Source: CAYXXZ01 sp964469165
GTDB taxonomy: Bacteria; Pseudomonadota; Gammaproteobacteria; Pseudomonadales; Porticoccaceae
NCBI GenBank assembly: GCA_964469165.1
Contig: CAYXXZ010000002.1
Span: 50,438 to 114,437 of the forward strand
Direction of reading: 5' to 3'
Length of the DNA stretch: 64,000 nucleotides
Part shown: positions 6,731-15,857 of the stretch, piece by piece
How positions within the stretch are numbered: the first letter of the stretch is position 1
Layout: every line of letters starts with the position of its first letter
Made by a program: the position numbers and the translations under genes
The notes under the pieces: generated by a model
Told to the model about the DNA's origin: nothing
Seen by the model: only the letters and a program-made list of their open reading frames with translations
Database searches by the model: none

Positions 6731-9253
6731 AACACCCACCGGCGCCATGACGTAAGGAATCACTATTTCCCGCGGCTTGTCACCGGGGATCGTCAAGGTG
6801 ATGCTTTCCTCCGTGCGACGCAGATGAATCTGCGCTGCTGGTGGCCGCGCATCACCGACGCTCACCTGCATTACCACGAGAAACTCATCGTCATTGCGCG
6901 GCAGGTCCGGTTCGACCTCCAGGCGCCAGGCGCCAGGTTGCGCATTTTTTTTTCGCGCCGCCTGCATTTGCACTGCGCCGCCTTCGTCGTAGTTGACGCC
7001 ATCAACGAAGAACTCGAAGCCGGCGCCGCCAAGCGCCGTAATCGCGGCACGCGGCGGAAGCAGTACCTGCCCCGCGAGGCGCCCGCCCGCCATGTGTTGC
7101 GACGCATTGGCGGGCATGGTGATGACGAAGCTGGCGCCACTGATCGATGGTTCATGAATACTGTGAAGTAGCCATTTCTTGCGCATGCCGGCAGCGAAGC
7201 TTTCCACCTGGTCGTGGATGATCACCAGATCCTGGTCTCGGACGTAAACGAAGGTACGCTGATAATGGCGAACGCGTCCTGTGCGAGCTGCAAAGTCACC
7301 ACGGCCGGACAGCCTGTTGGTATAGGCCGGCGTCAGATCAGCTCGCATCCACACGACATCGTGCTGTTCCCCCTGCAGTCGGGCGCCCACCGTCTGATAG
7401 TGTATTTTCTGCCGCAGCCAGTCCGCCAGATCCCTGGGCGCGGGTCGCCCCCAGCCCGAACCGACGCGGCGCTGGCCGCCGTCATTGGCAATGGCGCGCC
7501 CTGCGTCACCTCTTGTTTTGGCCGGCATGGCACGGGTGTCGTCTGGGTCGGTGATGGTCACCAGGTTGTGCGCCACCGTCTGAACGCTGTAGTTCATATG
7601 ATGGTCGGAGCCGTTGCGGGTGCCGTAGAGGCCGCTGTCGATCGCCAGAGCCCCGCCCTTGAATATGGTGAAGGCTCCCTGGTCCAGGTGCATATGCGAC
7701 CAGTAGTTATGCCCCGCCTTGAAGGTCACGTAGGTGGCATCCGGACCCCAGTCGGAGCGGGCCACCAGCAACCCGGTACCCGCAAAATAACGCTGCAATG
7801 GCAGGGTTTCGCGCGCGCCGGGATCGAGCAGGGATTTGTCGGACAGCGGCCCCCAGGGCAGCGACGTGGGCAGCGGCGCCGAGGGCAAGGCCGCCTGCCC
7901 GTAGGCGGCGCGATGGCGGTACTCCATGGCGAGCGCCGCAAGATCGGGAATGTCGCGATCGAAAACACTGGCATTGCCGTGGCGCACCTGGGTAGCGTCT
8001 GGCCGCAGCCGGTACACCGCGAAATCGAGAAAGCCGCTGAGCCAGGGTTCGCTGGCAAATAAATTCTCGCCGGTGGCGTGACGCCAGATGGCCGGCAGCC
8101 GGTAAATGGCCTGGCCGATGCCGATTCCCACATACTCGCCGCCCTCGTGCCAACCGCCGGTGTGGCGATTGCCCTCCCCCGCCATGACCTGACGCCACAC
8201 CGGCAGTACGCGGTTCTTCCAGAAATCGGCGCTAAAACGCATGCAACCATCATCGTCGCTGTCGCCGTGGATCGATAGCGCCGCCATCATCAGGGCCTGC
8301 AGCGGACTGTTGTAAAGTTGCACGTTGTAGGGCGAAAGTTGCTGGCGGTCGCGAATCACCGCCACCTGGTAATCGCAGGCCTCGGCGACTTTTGCAAGCA
8401 GCGCCGCCCGCTGTGCGGCCGACCACTGCCAGAACAGCCAGTCGTAGGCCAACGCCAGGGGAATGGTTTGCTGATGACCGCGGCCCTCGGGTGACAGTCG
8501 CATCAGTTTTTCGTGAAGCTCATCAAGATCGACCGCGCCAGGATCCACACGCGCCATCAGGATACTGGAATACAGGCTGCCGCCTTCCGCGGCGTTGCGG
8601 TGGCGCTGCCAGAACGCGGGATTTTCTCTGTCCAGAATGGCGATGTCACGCGCTTCCGGCGCGGGCAAGCGCGGGTGTTGGGAGCGAAATACGGGGAATA
8701 CGGGCGCGGCCAGGCGGCTCACTTCAGGCAGTTGATAAGATGTCCACACAGGAGGATCGATAATTGCGAATATCAATACGACGGCGCCACACAAGCCCGC
8801 AAGCGACAAGCCTGCGCCGCGCCTCGGTGCGCCGGAATACTGTGCCCGAACGCTCACCGGGAAAACCTGTGGGGAGAGCACGATGGCCACCAGCGCGCCC
8901 AGCGTAGTGCCCAGGGTATTGAGAAGGATGTCGAGCAGGGAGCTGAAGCGCGTCGGCAAGAATGTCTGGCCGAATTCGAGGCCGGTGGAGAGCAGCGCAC
9001 CACAAAGGATGGCCAGCATCAGGCGCCGCAGCACGGTACCTGGCAGTCCGTGCATGGCAAAAAAACCGAAGGGGATGTACACCGCGAGATTGACGATGAA
9101 ATCGCGCTCTGTGGTTTGCGTCGTTGTCGCCACCGCGAAAAAACGCCAGACACCGCCCAGCGACCAGTCCCACGCCAGCAGAGGGAACCAGGTGCCGCAC
9201 ACCAGCACTACGAGATAGCCGCCCAGCAACCACCTGACACAAATGCGCCGCAT
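6719..9253 (-). CDS. VanZ-like membrane domain fused to heparinase II/III-like lyase
   Basis: Protein of 844 residues from ATG 9253 (a TTG at 9277 would overlap the upstream ORF). The first ~145 residues hold four or five membrane segments with VanZ-family features (NLAVYIPFGFFAMHGL, GLEFGQTFLPTRF, DILLNTLGTTLGALV). After one more helix, the rest resembles alginate/heparinase II/III family lyases: an alpha-helical toroid region, then the beta part with HMHLDQGAFTIFKGG around residues 515-530, the family's conserved His/Asp motif, and ALAIDSGLYG. It probably cleaves an acidic polysaccharide at the periplasmic side. Its place between the regulator prsR and prsT fits polymer trimming or turnover. 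The final codons lie inside a repeat. Domain calls are by eye; substrate unknown. Confidence 0.8.
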   Translation of the reverse strand: MRRICVRWLLGGYLVVLVCGTWFPLLAWDWSLGGVWRFFAVATTTQTTERDFIVNLAVYIPFGFFAMHGLPGTVLRRLMLAILCGALLSTGLEFGQTFLPTRFSSLLDILLNTLGTTLGALVAIVLSPQVFPVSVRAQYSGAPRRGAGLSLAGLCGAVVLIFAIIDPPVWTSYQLPEVSRLAAPVFPVFRSQHPRLPAPEARDIAILDRENPAFWQRHRNAAEGGSLYSSILMARVDPGAVDLDELHEKLMRLSPEGRGHQQTIPLALAYDWLFWQWSAAQRAALLAKVAEACDYQVAVIRDRQQLSPYNVQLYNSPLQALMMAALSIHGDSDDDGCMRFSADFWKNRVLPVWRQVMAGEGNRHTGGWHEGGEYVGIGIGQAIYRLPAIWRHATGENLFASEPWLSGFLDFAVYRLRPDATQVRHGNASVFDRDIPDLAALAMEYRHRAAYGQAALPSAPLPTSLPWGPLSDKSLLDPGARETLPLQRYFAGTGLLVARSDWGPDATYVTFKAGHNYWSHMHLDQGAFTIFKGGALAIDSGLYGTRNGSDHHMNYSVQTVAHNLVTITDPDDTRAMPAKTRGDAGRAIANDGGQRRVGSGWGRPAPRDLADWLRQKIHYQTVGARLQGEQHDVVWMRADLTPAYTNRLSGRGDFAARTGRVRHYQRTFVYVRDQDLVIIHDQVESFAAGMRKKWLLHSIHEPSISGASFVITMPANASQHMAGGRLAGQVLLPPRAAITALGGAGFEFFVDGVNYDEGGAVQMQAARKKNAQPGAWRLEVEPDLPRNDDEFLVVMQVSVGDARPPAAQIHLRRTEESITLTIPGDKPREIVIPYVMAPVGVGEL

Positions 9254-9261
9254 GGCTTGGT

Positions 9262-9393
9262 CTACACCAACCAGCAAACCAGCAGCAGCACAGCAATAGC
9301 AGCAGCCAGCCCCAGCGCCCAGTTCAGCAGTGTCGCTCTCGCACCTCTGTCGTGCCGCCGCTCCGGCCCATGGCGCTGTCCATCCGGCATCAT
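9262..9393 (-). CDS. Small single-pass membrane protein, coupled to prsR
   Basis: A 43-residue ORF starting MMPDGQRHGPER, basic and polar for the first 20 residues. It ends in one hydrophobic helix (LLNWALGLAAAIAVLLLVCW) and stops with TAG at 9264-9262. Its ATG overlaps the prsR stop codon (ATGATGA), the usual layout for coupled translation, and the next gene's ATG is 8 bases beyond its stop. I do not recognise a family. The tight packing and the clean basic-then-hydrophobic pattern support a real gene, but a chance ORF of this length cannot be excluded. Confidence 0.5.
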   Translation of the reverse strand: MMPDGQRHGPERRHDRGARATLLNWALGLAAAIAVLLLVCWLV

Positions 9394-10769
9394 TGGCTGT
9401 CGACCAGGCGTTTGCTCAATCCATATTTGTCCAACATGCCGTACAGCGTCGGGCGCGTCACGCCGAGCAGTATGGCCGCTTCCGAAATATTGTCGGCGGT
9501 ATGACTGAGCGCGCGCAGAATGGCCTGGTATTCCGCCGCCTCTCGCACCTGGCGCAGGTTGAGCGGCATGTTGACCCATTCGTCGCCAGCCACTGACAAT
9601 TCCAGATCTTCCGCCGTGATGCGGCTTCCCTCCGCCATGATGACGGCGCGCTTGACGCGACTCTCCAGTTCCCGCACATTGCCCGGCCAACCGTGGGCCT
9701 CGACAGCTGCGATGGCGCCGTCATCAAAACCCTTGATGCCGGTGCCAAACTCCGCGGCAAAGCGCCTCAGGAAAGCCTTGGCGAGCACCACGGCATCGCC
9801 GACGCGGTCCTTCAGGGCCGGTATCTGAATACAGATCTCGCTGATCCGGTAATACAGATCCTCGCGAAACCGCCCATCGTGAATTTGCTCTTCGAGATTC
9901 TGGTGGGTCGCGCAAATAATGCGCACATCCACCGGTATTTCGCGGCGCCCGCCGATACGTTCCACCACCCGCTCCTGCAGAAAACGCAACAGTTTGGTCT
10001 GCAGTTCAAGCGGCAAATCGCCGATTTCATCGAGAAACAATGTGCCGCCATCGGCGTACTCCACCTTGCCGGGCGTCTGTTGTGCCGCACCCGTAAAAGC
10101 GCCTTTTTCGTAGCCGAACAACTCGCTTTCGAGAAGATTTTCGGGAATGGCGGCGCAGTTGATGGCAACCATTTTTTTCTTGGCCCTGGGGCTCAGCTCG
10201 TGCAGGGCGCGGGCAAAGCGCTCCTTGCCGGTGCCGCTGGCGCCAAGCAACAGCGTGGTGATATTGCTCGGCGCAATCTTTTCGACGGTTCGGCACACCT
10301 TGAGCATCTGCGGACTGACCGCGATGATGTCCCGCAAGGGCATGTTTTCGTGCCCGCGCTGCAAGCGCAGGTTGTCCAGTTCAAGCTGAAAAACATGGTG
10401 GGCACGGTCGACCAGCAGTGACAGCAGCTCGGGATCGGCGGGCTTCTGATGAAAATCATAGGCGCCGCCAGCAATGGCCTTGATGGCATTGGCACGATCG
10501 TTGTCACCAGTGACGACGATCACTTTCGTTTGCGGCGACAAGGACAGTATATCCTTCAGGGTCGCGAGCCCTTCGCCGACACCGCCGGGGTCGGGAGGCA
10601 GACCGAGATCGAGCAACACCACGCCGGGCTGGAAGCGCCGCAACGCGGCGATGGCCTCGCTGCGATCGCCCGCAATAATGACTTCATAGCCATCGAAAGC
10701 CCAGCGCAACTGGCTCTGCAGGCCCTTGTCGTCTTCCACTACCAGCATATGTCTGACTGCATTATTCAC
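9390..10769 (-). CDS. prsR: PEP-CTERM system sigma-54 response regulator PrsR
   Basis: NtrC-type activator of 459 residues from GTG 10769, which overlaps the prsK stop by 8 bases; ATG 10748 is a possible shorter start. Receiver domain at about residues 7-125 with acidic pocket EDD and phospho-acceptor Asp 54 (VVLLDLGLP). The AAA+ domain has Walker A GASGTGKE and the sigma-54 contact loop GAFTGA (in ELFGYEKGAFTGAAQQ). The Fis-type helix-turn-helix is at the C-terminus (ISEAAILLGVTRPTLYGMLDKYGL). It pairs with PrsK and is expected to drive -24/-12 promoters of PEP-CTERM genes, such as the one at 2032-2047. Confidence 0.92.
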   Translation of the reverse strand: MNNAVRHMLVVEDDKGLQSQLRWAFDGYEVIIAGDRSEAIAALRRFQPGVVLLDLGLPPDPGGVGEGLATLKDILSLSPQTKVIVVTGDNDRANAIKAIAGGAYDFHQKPADPELLSLLVDRAHHVFQLELDNLRLQRGHENMPLRDIIAVSPQMLKVCRTVEKIAPSNITTLLLGASGTGKERFARALHELSPRAKKKMVAINCAAIPENLLESELFGYEKGAFTGAAQQTPGKVEYADGGTLFLDEIGDLPLELQTKLLRFLQERVVERIGGRREIPVDVRIICATHQNLEEQIHDGRFREDLYYRISEICIQIPALKDRVGDAVVLAKAFLRRFAAEFGTGIKGFDDGAIAAVEAHGWPGNVRELESRVKRAVIMAEGSRITAEDLELSVAGDEWVNMPLNLRQVREAAEYQAILRALSHTADNISEAAILLGVTRPTLYGMLDKYGLSKRLVDSQ

Positions 10770-12963
10770 GGCAGTTCGCCACGGCGGCCTCCTTTTTTTG
10801 CCAAAGCACAGATCTGTCATTGCTGGCGTTGCAATGTGCAGCGGCGGCTTTTTCGCCACCACCCTTTGGCGCGGCCAGCGGAATGGCGATGTGGAAGGCA
10901 CTGCCTTTTCCCGGCGTGCTATCGACGCTGATGTCACCACCCAACTGGCGGATATAATCGCGGCTTTCGAAAGCGCCGATCCCCATGCCCGTAAGTCCCT
11001 TGGTCGATTCAAACGGATGGAACAGGCGGTCGCGGATGAACTCCGCATCCATGCCGCGGCCACTATCCTCGATGTCGATTACCACCCTGTCGCGCTCCCT
11101 GCGCAGACGGGCCGTGACCACCCCTTGCGGATCCGTCGCCTCCTGGGCGTTCTGAATCAGATGGCTGAATACCGTAGCCAGGCGCTCCGGGTCTGCCGCA
11201 ACGACACATTCATCCAGCGCAAGCTCCGCGCCACCCTCGTGGCTGATGCCGTCTGGCGCCGCGAATGGGCCGCGTGGCACGGGCCTGACGCCGGCTCTGC
11301 CTTTGATCACTTCCCGCAGCAGGGGCGCCACCCTGACGCTGGTATCTGTGCTGCTGCGCGTGCCGCTGCGCATTTGCTCCATCAGGCGCTGCATGCGCGC
11401 CACCGAATTTTCCACGGTCGCGATCATGTCGTCGATGAATGCGGGATTGTTGCGGTGCTTCACCGCGTTGGAAAGAATCAGCGACTGCTGCGCGAGAATA
11501 TTTTTCAGATCGTGAATCACATAGGCGGAGAGGCGGTTGAATGCGTCGAACTGCCGCGCTTCCACCAGCGCCTTGCTCGCCAGATGCTGGGCCAGATGGG
11601 TAGCTGCCTGGCGGCCCGCCGTTTTGAGCAGATCGCGGTCTTCCCAATTGATGCCTTGTTTGAGGGCCGACTTTCTCAGCATCAGGATGGCTTCAAGTCG
11701 ATCGCGAAACACCAGCGGAACGATCAGCCACAACGACCTGTCATCGCGCAGCCACGCGGGCAATACCAGATTGTCGTAGCGGTCCGGCGCCTGTCGCCAC
11801 TCGTTCAAGTCGATGACCCAGTCCTTTTCCTGTAGCCAGTCAGGCAGTTGCCCGAGACTCTCGCCAGCGTCCTGCGGCGGTGGCATTTCCCAATGGGCGA
11901 GAAGGCGCATCGGCTGGCGCTCGTCGCTCGCCCAGAGCAGCCCCGCGGGGCTGCTGACCAAGGCCGCCATCATGCGGATGATGCCCTCGGCGACACTGCT
12001 GTTGAGGCTGGCCAGGGCCAGGGTGAACTTCAGCCACTCTTCCCGATAGTCGTAGCGATAGCTGAAGAAATGCTTGCTGAGCAAGACCTGGATCCTGGCA
12101 CGCAGCTTTCCCGAAAACAGCACGCTGAGCAGCAGGAGCGCAGCGGCAACGAGAAATCCCCACTGCAATACGGTACCCCAGGAGCCGCCCAGGTATTTTA
12201 TGGAATAGCCCGCAACCGCCATACCCAGCAGATATAACCCCGCCCCCATCAGGGTGACGGTGTGAAATACTATCTGCCGCGACACGTGGAGATTGATTCC
12301 CCAGTTGCTGTTGCGGGCAATCGCCACAGCCAACAGGGGCGTCGCCAGCGCATTGATCAGCCCCCGGGCTTGCCACAATTCGGTATCCATTGCGCGGAAC
12401 AACAGTGTTTCGGCGTACATGAAAAAATCATACGCAAGCATCGCACCCAGGCCAAAACACAAGTATTTTATGGACCAGCGCTCGGTGTCACTGGCGTTGC
12501 GGAACAGCTGCTCGATGAGAAGCAACCCCAGCAGCGGAAAAATCAACAGCAGCACGACCACGGGCTGGTAAAGCCAGCCTATGGTCACTCCTGACAAGGC
12601 GACAAGCGAGTGCAGGATTATCGGCACCAGCGCCACGGCAAATAGCGGGAAAAACAGCCGGCGCCAGCGCCTGCCCTGGATCGACCAGGGGTCGCCTTCG
12701 CTCTGCAACCCTAGCAATTGCAGAAGAACGAACAGCCAGCAGCCATCGCGGATCAACTCGGTCAGTTGAACCACGCCGGCGACAGGGTTTTCCGCGATGG
12801 TGCTGAAGGCAATCGTCCCGGCCCACACGGACGTCACCACACAGGCCAGAAAAAGCGTGGGCCCCAGGGATTTGACGCGCCGATAGGTCAGCAACAAAAT
12901 CCCGAGGATGGCGAAGCTGGCACTGGCTGCCAGGTAGGTAAAAAATCCTATATCAAACGCCAT
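10762..12963 (-). CDS. prsK: PEP-CTERM system sensor histidine kinase PrsK
   Basis: Protein of 733 residues. The N-terminal ~300 residues hold many membrane helices with MASE-like spacing. A GAF-like segment follows (about 320-480), then a kinase core: the phospho-acceptor region FNRLSAYVIHDLKNILAQQ and the ATPase boxes (HLIQNAQEATDPQG, DSGRGMDAEF, TGMGIGAFESRDYI). This domain order and the HDLKN phospho-acceptor box match the PrsK family, partner of PrsR. It lies directly upstream of prsR with overlapping ends. A divergent polysaccharide gene begins about 240 bases away; the shared gap has no strong sigma-54 site. Confidence 0.92.
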   Translation of the reverse strand: MAFDIGFFTYLAASASFAILGILLLTYRRVKSLGPTLFLACVVTSVWAGTIAFSTIAENPVAGVVQLTELIRDGCWLFVLLQLLGLQSEGDPWSIQGRRWRRLFFPLFAVALVPIILHSLVALSGVTIGWLYQPVVVLLLIFPLLGLLLIEQLFRNASDTERWSIKYLCFGLGAMLAYDFFMYAETLLFRAMDTELWQARGLINALATPLLAVAIARNSNWGINLHVSRQIVFHTVTLMGAGLYLLGMAVAGYSIKYLGGSWGTVLQWGFLVAAALLLLSVLFSGKLRARIQVLLSKHFFSYRYDYREEWLKFTLALASLNSSVAEGIIRMMAALVSSPAGLLWASDERQPMRLLAHWEMPPPQDAGESLGQLPDWLQEKDWVIDLNEWRQAPDRYDNLVLPAWLRDDRSLWLIVPLVFRDRLEAILMLRKSALKQGINWEDRDLLKTAGRQAATHLAQHLASKALVEARQFDAFNRLSAYVIHDLKNILAQQSLILSNAVKHRNNPAFIDDMIATVENSVARMQRLMEQMRSGTRSSTDTSVRVAPLLREVIKGRAGVRPVPRGPFAAPDGISHEGGAELALDECVVAADPERLATVFSHLIQNAQEATDPQGVVTARLRRERDRVVIDIEDSGRGMDAEFIRDRLFHPFESTKGLTGMGIGAFESRDYIRQLGGDISVDSTPGKGSAFHIAIPLAAPKGGGEKAAAAHCNASNDRSVLWQKKEAAVANCRE

Positions 12964-13206
12964 GAACCTGTCCTGTTTCAGACGTGAGCCGTCGTCCGTC
13001 CGCCTGGTTCCGGGCAGCGTATCTTGCGATTATGAAAATACCGAACCACTGGCGAACCCGGTGCGCTGACACCTAATTAATGGTGTTGCAGCCGCGAGCG
13101 TCTGTACGCTTTCGCACAGATGGCGCCTGGCGACAGGACTAGGCTCAAGTCATTCCAGGCATCGACGATGCAGCTCTGGCTACGTTCACCAGTACAAGAT
13201 AATTTT

Positions 13207-14272
13207 ATGGATTCGTATCCCGGCGTTCAGACCCACCTCAGGCAGACACCCGCCACCTGGCTCGTGACCGGGGGCGCGGGATTCATCGGCTCTCACCTCG
13301 TGGAACAGCTGCTCGCCCTGAACCAGCGCGTGGTCGTGCTGGACAATTTCGCTACCGGCTACAGGCACAACCTGGAGGCCATCAAGCCTCTCACCGACAG
13401 GGCGCGCTTTCGTTTCATCAAGGGCGACATCCGCAATCTGAACGATTGTCGTCAGGCGGTGGAGGGCGTGGATTTCGTATTGCATCACGCAGCACTGGGC
13501 AGTGTGCCCCGCTCTCTCGAAGATCCGCTGTTGACCAACGCGGTCAACGTGAACGGCTTTCTCAACATGCTTGTCGCGGCGCGTGACGAAGGCGTCAAAC
13601 GCTTTGTCTACGCATCGTCGTCGTCCACCTATGGCGACCACCCGGCACTGCCAAAATCGGAAGAGACCATCGGCGCGCCGCTCTCCCCCTATGCGGTGAC
13701 GAAATACGTCAACGAGTTGTATGCCGACGTGTTCAGCCGCAGCTTCGGCGTCGAGACCATCGGATTGCGCTATTTCAATGTGTTCGGACCGCGTCAGGAC
13801 CCAGCGGGTGCTTATGCCGCCGTCATCCCGCGCTGGTTCGATGCGCTGGTTCGATGAGCTGCTTCAGGGACGGCCCTGCCACATCCACGGCGACGGCGAT
13901 ACCTCCCGGGATTTCTGCCATATCGGCAACGTGGTGCAAGCCAATCTGCTGGCTGCGACAACGCAACGGCCCGAGGCGATCAATCAGGTGTACAACATCG
14001 CCTGGGGCGGGCGCACCACGCTCAATGAACTTTATTTTCGTATTCGCGATGCTCTGCGCGCACTTTATCCTCAGCTTGTCGTGACGCAACCACTGTACGA
14101 GGATTTTCGCAGCGGCGATGTGCGCCACTCGCATGCGAACATCGCCAAGGCTGCCCGCCTTCTGGGCTACGAGCCAGTCTGCGATGTTGCCGCGGGGCTG
14201 GCGCAAACGGCTGCCTGGTTCATGGCGCAGACGCAGGCGCAACAGCTGGCGCAATCCGGGAGGCAAGCATGA
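13207..14272 (+). pseudogene. tviC: TviC-like UDP-GlcNAc(A) 4-epimerase, frameshifted
   Basis: Extended SDR epimerase related to Vi-antigen TviC/WbpP, which converts UDP-N-acetylglucosamine (uronic acid) to the galacto form. Visible motifs: NAD-binding GGAGFIGS, catalytic ASSSSTYGD and SPYAVTKY (YxxxK), and RYFNVFGPRQDP. The frame from ATG 13207 stops at 13857 after RWFDALVR. The missing C-terminal part (LLQGRPCHIHGDGDTSRDF ...) continues in the +1 frame to 14272. The break is a 13-base tandem duplication at 13831-13856; removing one unit restores RWFDELLQGR and an open frame. The end overlaps the dehydrogenase start (ATGA). It could be a recent mutation, a reversible slip-type switch or, less likely, a sequencing error. 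Confidence 0.88.
13831..13856 (+). repeat. 13-bp tandem duplication causing a frameshift
   Basis: CGCTGGTTCGATG is present twice back to back inside the epimerase gene. Thirteen is not a multiple of three, so the second copy shifts the frame and brings in the TGA at 13855-13857. Confidence 0.95.
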
Positions 14273-15582
14273 GAGAAACCGTGGCAATCGTCGGGCTCGG
14301 TTATGTGGGCCTGCCCCTGGCCGTCGCCTTCGGCACTCAGCGCAGAACCATCGGTTTCGACCTCAACCAGGAGAAACTGGCGCACTACAGGCAGGGTATC
14401 GACCCGACCGGTGAGGTCGGTTCCGAAAAACTCGAACTGGCCACTCTGCTGGAATTTACCAGCGACCCGAGCCTGCTGGCCGAAGCCTCGATCATCATTG
14501 TCGTGGTGCCGACCCCCATAGACAGCGCGCGACGTCCCGACCTCAAACCTCTCGAGAATGCGTCGCGCACGGTGGGCAAATACCTGCGCCCCGGCACTGC
14601 TGTCATTTATGAATCCACCGTGTACCCAGGCTGCACCGAGGAAATCTGCGTTCCTATCCTGGAGAAGGCGTCTGGTCTGTCCTGGAGTGGCAGTCCCGGG
14701 CATACCCAAGACTCGGGTCCCGGCTTTTTCGTAGGTTATTCTCCGGAGCGGATAAATCCCGGTGATACCGTCCACCGTCTGGAAACGATCACCAAGGTGG
14801 TGTCCGGAGACACTCCGGAAACGCTGGAGCGAGTCGCGGCACTTTACGAAAAAATCGTGCCCGCCGGCATCCACCGGGCGCCCTGCATCAAGATCGCCGA
14901 GGCCGCCAAAGTCATCGAAAATACCCAGCGGGACCTGAATATCGCTCTGATGAACGAGCTGGCACTGATTTTCAACAGGCTCGGAATCGACACGCTCGAT
15001 GTCCTTGAAGCTGCCCGCACCAAGTGGAATTTCCTGCCCTTCAGGCCCGGCCTGGTGGGCGGTCACTGCATTGGTGTCGACCCCTATTACCTTACCTACA
15101 AGGCGCAAACAGTGGGTTACCACCCGCAGGTAGTGCTGGCCGGGCGCCAGACCAACGACGACATGGGAAAATTCATTGCCGAACAAACCATCAAGCAGCT
15201 CGTGCATCACGGCCACCCGGTTGCCGGTGCCAGGGTGAATCTGCTGGGTTTGACGTTCAAGGAAAATTGCCCGGATCTGCGCAACTCGAAAGTCGTCGAC
15301 ATCATCCACGAACTGCAAGAATACTGCTGCGATATAACTGTTCACGACCCTCTCGCCGACGCCGAGGAAGCCGCGTCGGAGTACGGTATTCACCTCACGC
15401 CCTGGGAGAAACTTCCCCGCGCCCACGCCATCATTCTGGCGGTGCCCCATGCGGCCTATCTCGCCCGCGGTATCGATCTCGTTTTATCGCTGCTTGAAAA
15501 CGATGGTGTGGTGATGGATGTGAAGTCCATGTTGAACCGCGAGCACGCGGTACAGTTCCACGTCAATCTATGGCGCCTGTGA
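14269..15582 (+). CDS. tviB: UDP-N-acetylglucosamine 6-dehydrogenase, TviB/WbpO-like
   Basis: Protein of 437 residues, the normal length for UDP-glucose/UDP-HexNAc dehydrogenases. N-terminal NAD site GLGYVGLPLA (residues 8-17); the central ESTVYPGCTEE segment; catalytic Cys 267 in GGHCIGVDPYY; a C-terminal UDP-binding domain with GLTFKENCPDLRNSK. It should oxidise C6 of a UDP-sugar to the uronic acid using 2 NAD+. Pairing with a TviC-like epimerase suggests UDP-GlcNAc as substrate and UDP-GalNAcA as the final product, a building block of an acidic exopolysaccharide. The start overlaps the epimerase end by 4 bases. Confidence 0.88.
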   Translation: MRETVAIVGLGYVGLPLAVAFGTQRRTIGFDLNQEKLAHYRQGIDPTGEVGSEKLELATLLEFTSDPSLLAEASIIIVVVPTPIDSARRPDLKPLENASRTVGKYLRPGTAVIYESTVYPGCTEEICVPILEKASGLSWSGSPGHTQDSGPGFFVGYSPERINPGDTVHRLETITKVVSGDTPETLERVAALYEKIVPAGIHRAPCIKIAEAAKVIENTQRDLNIALMNELALIFNRLGIDTLDVLEAARTKWNFLPFRPGLVGGHCIGVDPYYLTYKAQTVGYHPQVVLAGRQTNDDMGKFIAEQTIKQLVHHGHPVAGARVNLLGLTFKENCPDLRNSKVVDIIHELQEYCCDITVHDPLADAEEAASEYGIHLTPWEKLPRAHAIILAVPHAAYLARGIDLVLSLLENDGVVMDVKSMLNREHAVQFHVNLWRL

Positions 15583-15718
15583 GCAGCGACCTGCATTCTG
15601 GCGGAAACATTTTGTGCGCTAACGCACCGAGCACGGAGCTGCGTGGGTCTAGGCTGAAGGTGGTTATTCGCCACAACTGTCGATAAGGTGGGAATGCGAG
15701 GTGGGTTTTTCTGTGCGT

Positions 15719-15746
15719 GTAGGGGCAATTCATGAATTGCCCCTAC
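15719..15746. repeat. 28-bp perfect palindrome, copy 2
   Basis: Identical to the copy at 6264-6291 (half-site GTAGGGGCAATTCA). It lies in the 275-base gap between the dehydrogenase and the ATPase gene, where no other feature is evident. Confidence 0.85.
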
Positions 15747-15857
15747 GCAATCAACAGCCCAGGCTTCCGACTTATGTATGAGTCAACAGCAAGTCAGGCT
15801 CCGCCAGAGCACGGCTTTCCAGGCGTACAACGGCAATTGCGCCGCGCAACGAGATGA

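Noticed and set aside
9277..9393. TTG 9277 as the start of the VanZ-heparinase gene
   Set aside because: It would overlap the small coupled ORF and has no ribosome site; ATG 9253 is better placed.
13050..13064. TGGCGAACCCGGTGC as a second sigma-54 promoter before the epimerase gene
   Set aside because: GG and GC spacing is right, but three core positions differ from TGGCAC-N5-TTGC and the site is 143 bases upstream with no supporting feature.
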